Part shown: positions 39,302-41,268 of the stretch, piece by piece | Layout: the number at the start of each line of letters is the position of its first letter | How positions within the stretch are numbered: position 1 is the first letter of the stretch | DNA from: an uncultured Oscillospiraceae bacterium | Lineage (GTDB): Bacteria; Bacillota; Clostridia; Oscillospirales; Oscillospiraceae | Assembly: GCA_904419145.1 (NCBI GenBank) | Contig: CAJFQQ010000023.1 | Span: 1-41,268, forward strand | DNA: 41,268 nucleotides | Direction: 5' to 3' | The notes under the pieces: model-generated | Databases searched by the model: none | What the model saw: the letters and a program-made list of their open reading frames with translations, nothing else | What the model was told of the DNA's origin: nothing | Made by a program: the position numbers and the translations under genes

Positions 39302-39945
39302 ATTTCGCGCTCCGGCGCGAGGCCCTTTTGGCACGGCCCAAAAGGGCCGAAAAGGCCGCTTAGGGGCTGCGGCCCCTAAGAACCCCTTTGATGTACAGCA
39401 AATTGCTATCTTCTCCTTCCGGCGCGTGGATATCGTCTTGCCCCTGCGCCCCCTTCCGGGCCTTAGGCCCTGCCCGAGCAGACATCCAAACTGTTTCTCC
39501 CCTGATCCCGCGCCTGCTGCGGCGGTCGAGGGGGCTGGCTCTCCCAAGTCTCCACCGCACCATGAACAGCAAGAGGAAAAGAGAAGCTACTGCCATCTTG
39601 TTTTAGCGACCACTACACAACAGGCCGACAGGCGGACTTGGGAGAGCGCCAAGGTCCGTAGGTAATCCCGCTACCGACATCGTTTCTAATATAAACCCCT
39701 CCACGACCCTGATCTAAAATACGGGGTCCTTAGGGGTGAAACCCCTAAGCTGATTTTTGCCTACTTTTGTTCAGTGACACTGCAGCGTTAAGCAAACATG
39801 CCGGTGGCATGTTTGTAGCGTAAGCCGCAGCGGCTATGCCGCGAGGAGGGGCACCTTCGTAGGCCCCCGGAGGGTGGGCACCCTCCTCTACCGCCAGGAC
39901 CGGCGGCAACAGCAGGCTGCGCCGGGGCATGAAATCCCCCGCCTC
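39302..39945. repeat. Dispersed structured repeat, copy 2
   Basis: This copy is colinear with 4620-5310 and shares the ordered blocks listed there. Its core (39359-39750, about 390 bp) is bounded by inverted ends that are each a hairpin, one around CTTAGGGGCTGCGGCCCC and one around CCTTAGGGGTGAAACCCC. Inside, CTCTCCCAAGTC at 39540-39551 pairs with GACTTGGGAGAG at 39633-39644, a 12-bp closing stem absent from copy 1. About 90 bases with two hairpins of their own (CAAACATGCC/GGCATGTTTG and GCCGC/GCGGC) interrupt the outer GCCTAC...GTAGGC hairpin at 39769-39858. The flanks 39068-39301 and 39946-40030 hold no gene except the promoter at 39968. Confidence 0.75.
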
Positions 39946-39967
39946 CGGACCATCAAATGGCCGGGGG

Positions 39968-39996
39968 TTGCCATTTTGCCAGGATTTTGTTAAACT
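39968..39996 (+). promoter_or_regulatory. Sigma-A promoter of the topoisomerase gene
   Basis: TTGCCA (39968-39973), a 17-base spacer and TAAACT (39991-39996) lie 35 bases before the start codon, just outside the dispersed repeat. Confidence 0.82.
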
Positions 39997-40030
39997 ATAA
40001 ATAATTGCGTCATCCGATCAGGAGGTTTCT

Positions 40031-41268
40031 ATGGCAACCAGGAAAAACTACGGCAACGACTCCATCTCCGCCCTGAAGGGCGCCGACCGGGTCCGCAAAC
40101 GCCCGGGGGTCATCTTCGGCAGCGACGGGCTGGACGGCTGTGAGCACGCCGTATTTGAGATTTTATCCAACTCCATCGACGAGGCCCGGGAGGGCTACGG
40201 CAAGCTCATCACCGTCACCCGGTATCTGGACCACAGCGTGGAGGTGGAGGACCAGGGCCGGGGCTGCCCGGTGGACTGGAACGAGCGGGAGCAGCGCTAC
40301 AACTGGGAGCTGGTGTACTGCGAGCTCTATGCCGGCGGCAAGTACGGCAACAACGAGGGGGAGAACTACGAGTTCTCCCTGGGCCTCAACGGCCTGGGCT
40401 CCTGCGCCACCCAGTACGCCTCCGCCTATATGGACGTCACCGTCTGGCGGGACGGGTTCGAGTACAGCCTCCACTTCCGCAAGGGCGAGGTGGTGGGCAA
40501 AAAGGGGGAGGAGCTGCAAAAGGCCCCCCTCTCGAAAAAGCGCACCGGCACGAGAACGAGGTGGCTGCCGGACCTGGACGTATTCACAGACATCGACATC
40601 CCCGCCGACTACTTTACCGACGTGATGAAGCGTCAGGCGGTGGTGAACGCCGGCATCACCTTCCGCTTCCGCAATGAGACGGTCCCCGGGAAGTTTGAAA
40701 CCACAGAGTTCTGCTATGAAAACGGCATCCGGGACTATGTGGCGGAGCTGGCTGGGGAGGAACCCCTCACCGCCCCCGTGTACTGGGAGGCGGAGCGCCG
40801 GGGCCGGGACCGGGAGGACAAGGACGACTACAAGGTGAAGCTTTCTGTGGCCTGCTGCTTCTCCAACAAGGTCTCGATCATTGAGCACTACCACAACTCC
40901 AGCTGGCTGGAGCACGGGGGCAGCCCGGAGAAGGCGACGAAGTCCGCCTTTGTCTCCGCCATCGACGCCTACCTCAAACAGCAGAACAAGTACCAGAAAA
41001 ACGAGAGCAAGATCACCTGGGCGGACATCGAGGACTGCCTGGTGCTGGTGAGCAGCAACTTCTCCACCCAGACCAGCTACGAGAACCAGACCAAGAAGGC
41101 AATCACCAACAAGTTTGTCCAGGACGCCATGGCCGAGTTCCTCCGGGAGCGGCTGAACATCTACTTCATCGAGAACCCGGCGGACGCGGGGAAGATCGGC
41201 GACCAGGTGCTCCTCAACAAGCGCTCCCGGGAGCAGGCGGAGAAGGCCCGGCTCAACATCAAGAAGAA
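40031..41268 (+). CDS. Atypical GyrB/ParE-like type IIA topoisomerase subunit, 3' end outside window
   Basis: The first 412 codons of a GHKL-ATPase topoisomerase B subunit are present. The N-box is FEILSNSIDEA, with Glu43 as catalytic base and Asn47 for Mg2+. G1 is EDQGRG with Asp74, and the glycine loop is SLGLNGLGS where normal GyrB has GLHGVG. The transducer domain ends with the QTK loop (ENQTKKAIT near residue 353). The N-terminus MATRKNYGNDSISALKGADRVRKRPGV is typical. The sequence departs enough from housekeeping GyrB and ParE that it is probably the extra topoisomerase paralogue carried by many clostridia, whose A-like partner usually follows. The start has GGAGG eight bases upstream. 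Confidence 0.9.
   Translation, partial: MATRKNYGNDSISALKGADRVRKRPGVIFGSDGLDGCEHAVFEILSNSIDEAREGYGKLITVTRYLDHSVEVEDQGRGCPVDWNEREQRYNWELVYCELYAGGKYGNNEGENYEFSLGLNGLGSCATQYASAYMDVTVWRDGFEYSLHFRKGEVVGKKGEELQKAPLSKKRTGTRTRWLPDLDVFTDIDIPADYFTDVMKRQAVVNAGITFRFRNETVPGKFETTEFCYENGIRDYVAELAGEEPLTAPVYWEAERRGRDREDKDDYKVKLSVACCFSNKVSIIEHYHNSSWLEHGGSPEKATKSAFVSAIDAYLKQQNKYQKNESKITWADIEDCLVLVSSNFSTQTSYENQTKKAITNKFVQDAMAEFLRERLNIYFIENPADAGKIGDQVLLNKRSREQAEKARLNIKK

Noticed and set aside
39540-39700. RNase P RNA, tmRNA, SRP RNA or group II intron domain V in the repeat core
   Set aside because: None of the conserved core sequences of these RNAs could be found on either strand.

Overview
The window is a GC-rich piece of a bacterial chromosome that most resembles a spore-forming anaerobic clostridium of the Oscillospiraceae type. 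The evidence is a CIRCE/HrcA heat-shock operon, an Rnf ion-pumping complex, a SpoVA-family spore protein, a SpoIIQ-like LytM protein, Firmicutes gene order (glmU-prs-pth-mfd, pgk-tpiA-gpmI) and clear sigma-A promoters in GC-rich DNA. The species is inferred only at that level. No tRNA, rRNA, CRISPR array or transposase gene was seen.

Layout. 1-2974 (minus): hrcA-grpE-dnaK, with a sigma-A promoter and a perfect CIRCE operator. 3085-4509 (minus): two small XRE regulators and a TPM-domain membrane protein. 4620-5310: copy 1 of a hairpin-rich dispersed repeat. 5511-7832 (minus): xpaC, a small membrane protein and telA. 7954-13189 (minus): rnfCDGEAB. 13396-18017 (minus): mfd overlapping a PrsA-like lipoprotein foldase gene. 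18292-22339 (minus): a short glmU, prs, pth, a small membrane protein and a GyrI-like gene. 22507-30403 (plus): trmL, the glycolytic genes pgk, tpiA and gpmI, a GNAT gene, a structured leader followed by rpe, recR and a SpoIIQ-like M23 protein. 30521-37166 (plus): the phosphate regulon pstSCAB-phoU-phoP-phoR behind Pho-box-like repeats. 37172-38491 (minus): hemW. 38543-38977 (plus): a lone spoVAC. 39302-39945: copy 2 of the dispersed repeat. 40031-end (plus): an atypical GyrB/ParE-like topoisomerase subunit, cut by the window edge.

How the genes work together. The proteins are mostly housekeeping: chaperones, lower glycolysis, ion pumping driven by ferredoxin, phosphate uptake with its own two-component control, and repair (mfd, recR). 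The unusual content lies between genes. Many spacers hold strings of perfect short hairpins, some with a shared loop but unrelated arms. Two copies of a structured repeat flank most of the window. Two genes (telA, trmL) are followed by a second, mostly synonymously diverged copy of their own 3' end. A leader of about 240 nt with two mutually exclusive pairings precedes rpe. I did not find a convincing new defence or biosynthetic system. The dispersed repeat with its hairpin arrays, and the rpe leader, are the best candidates for undescribed biology.
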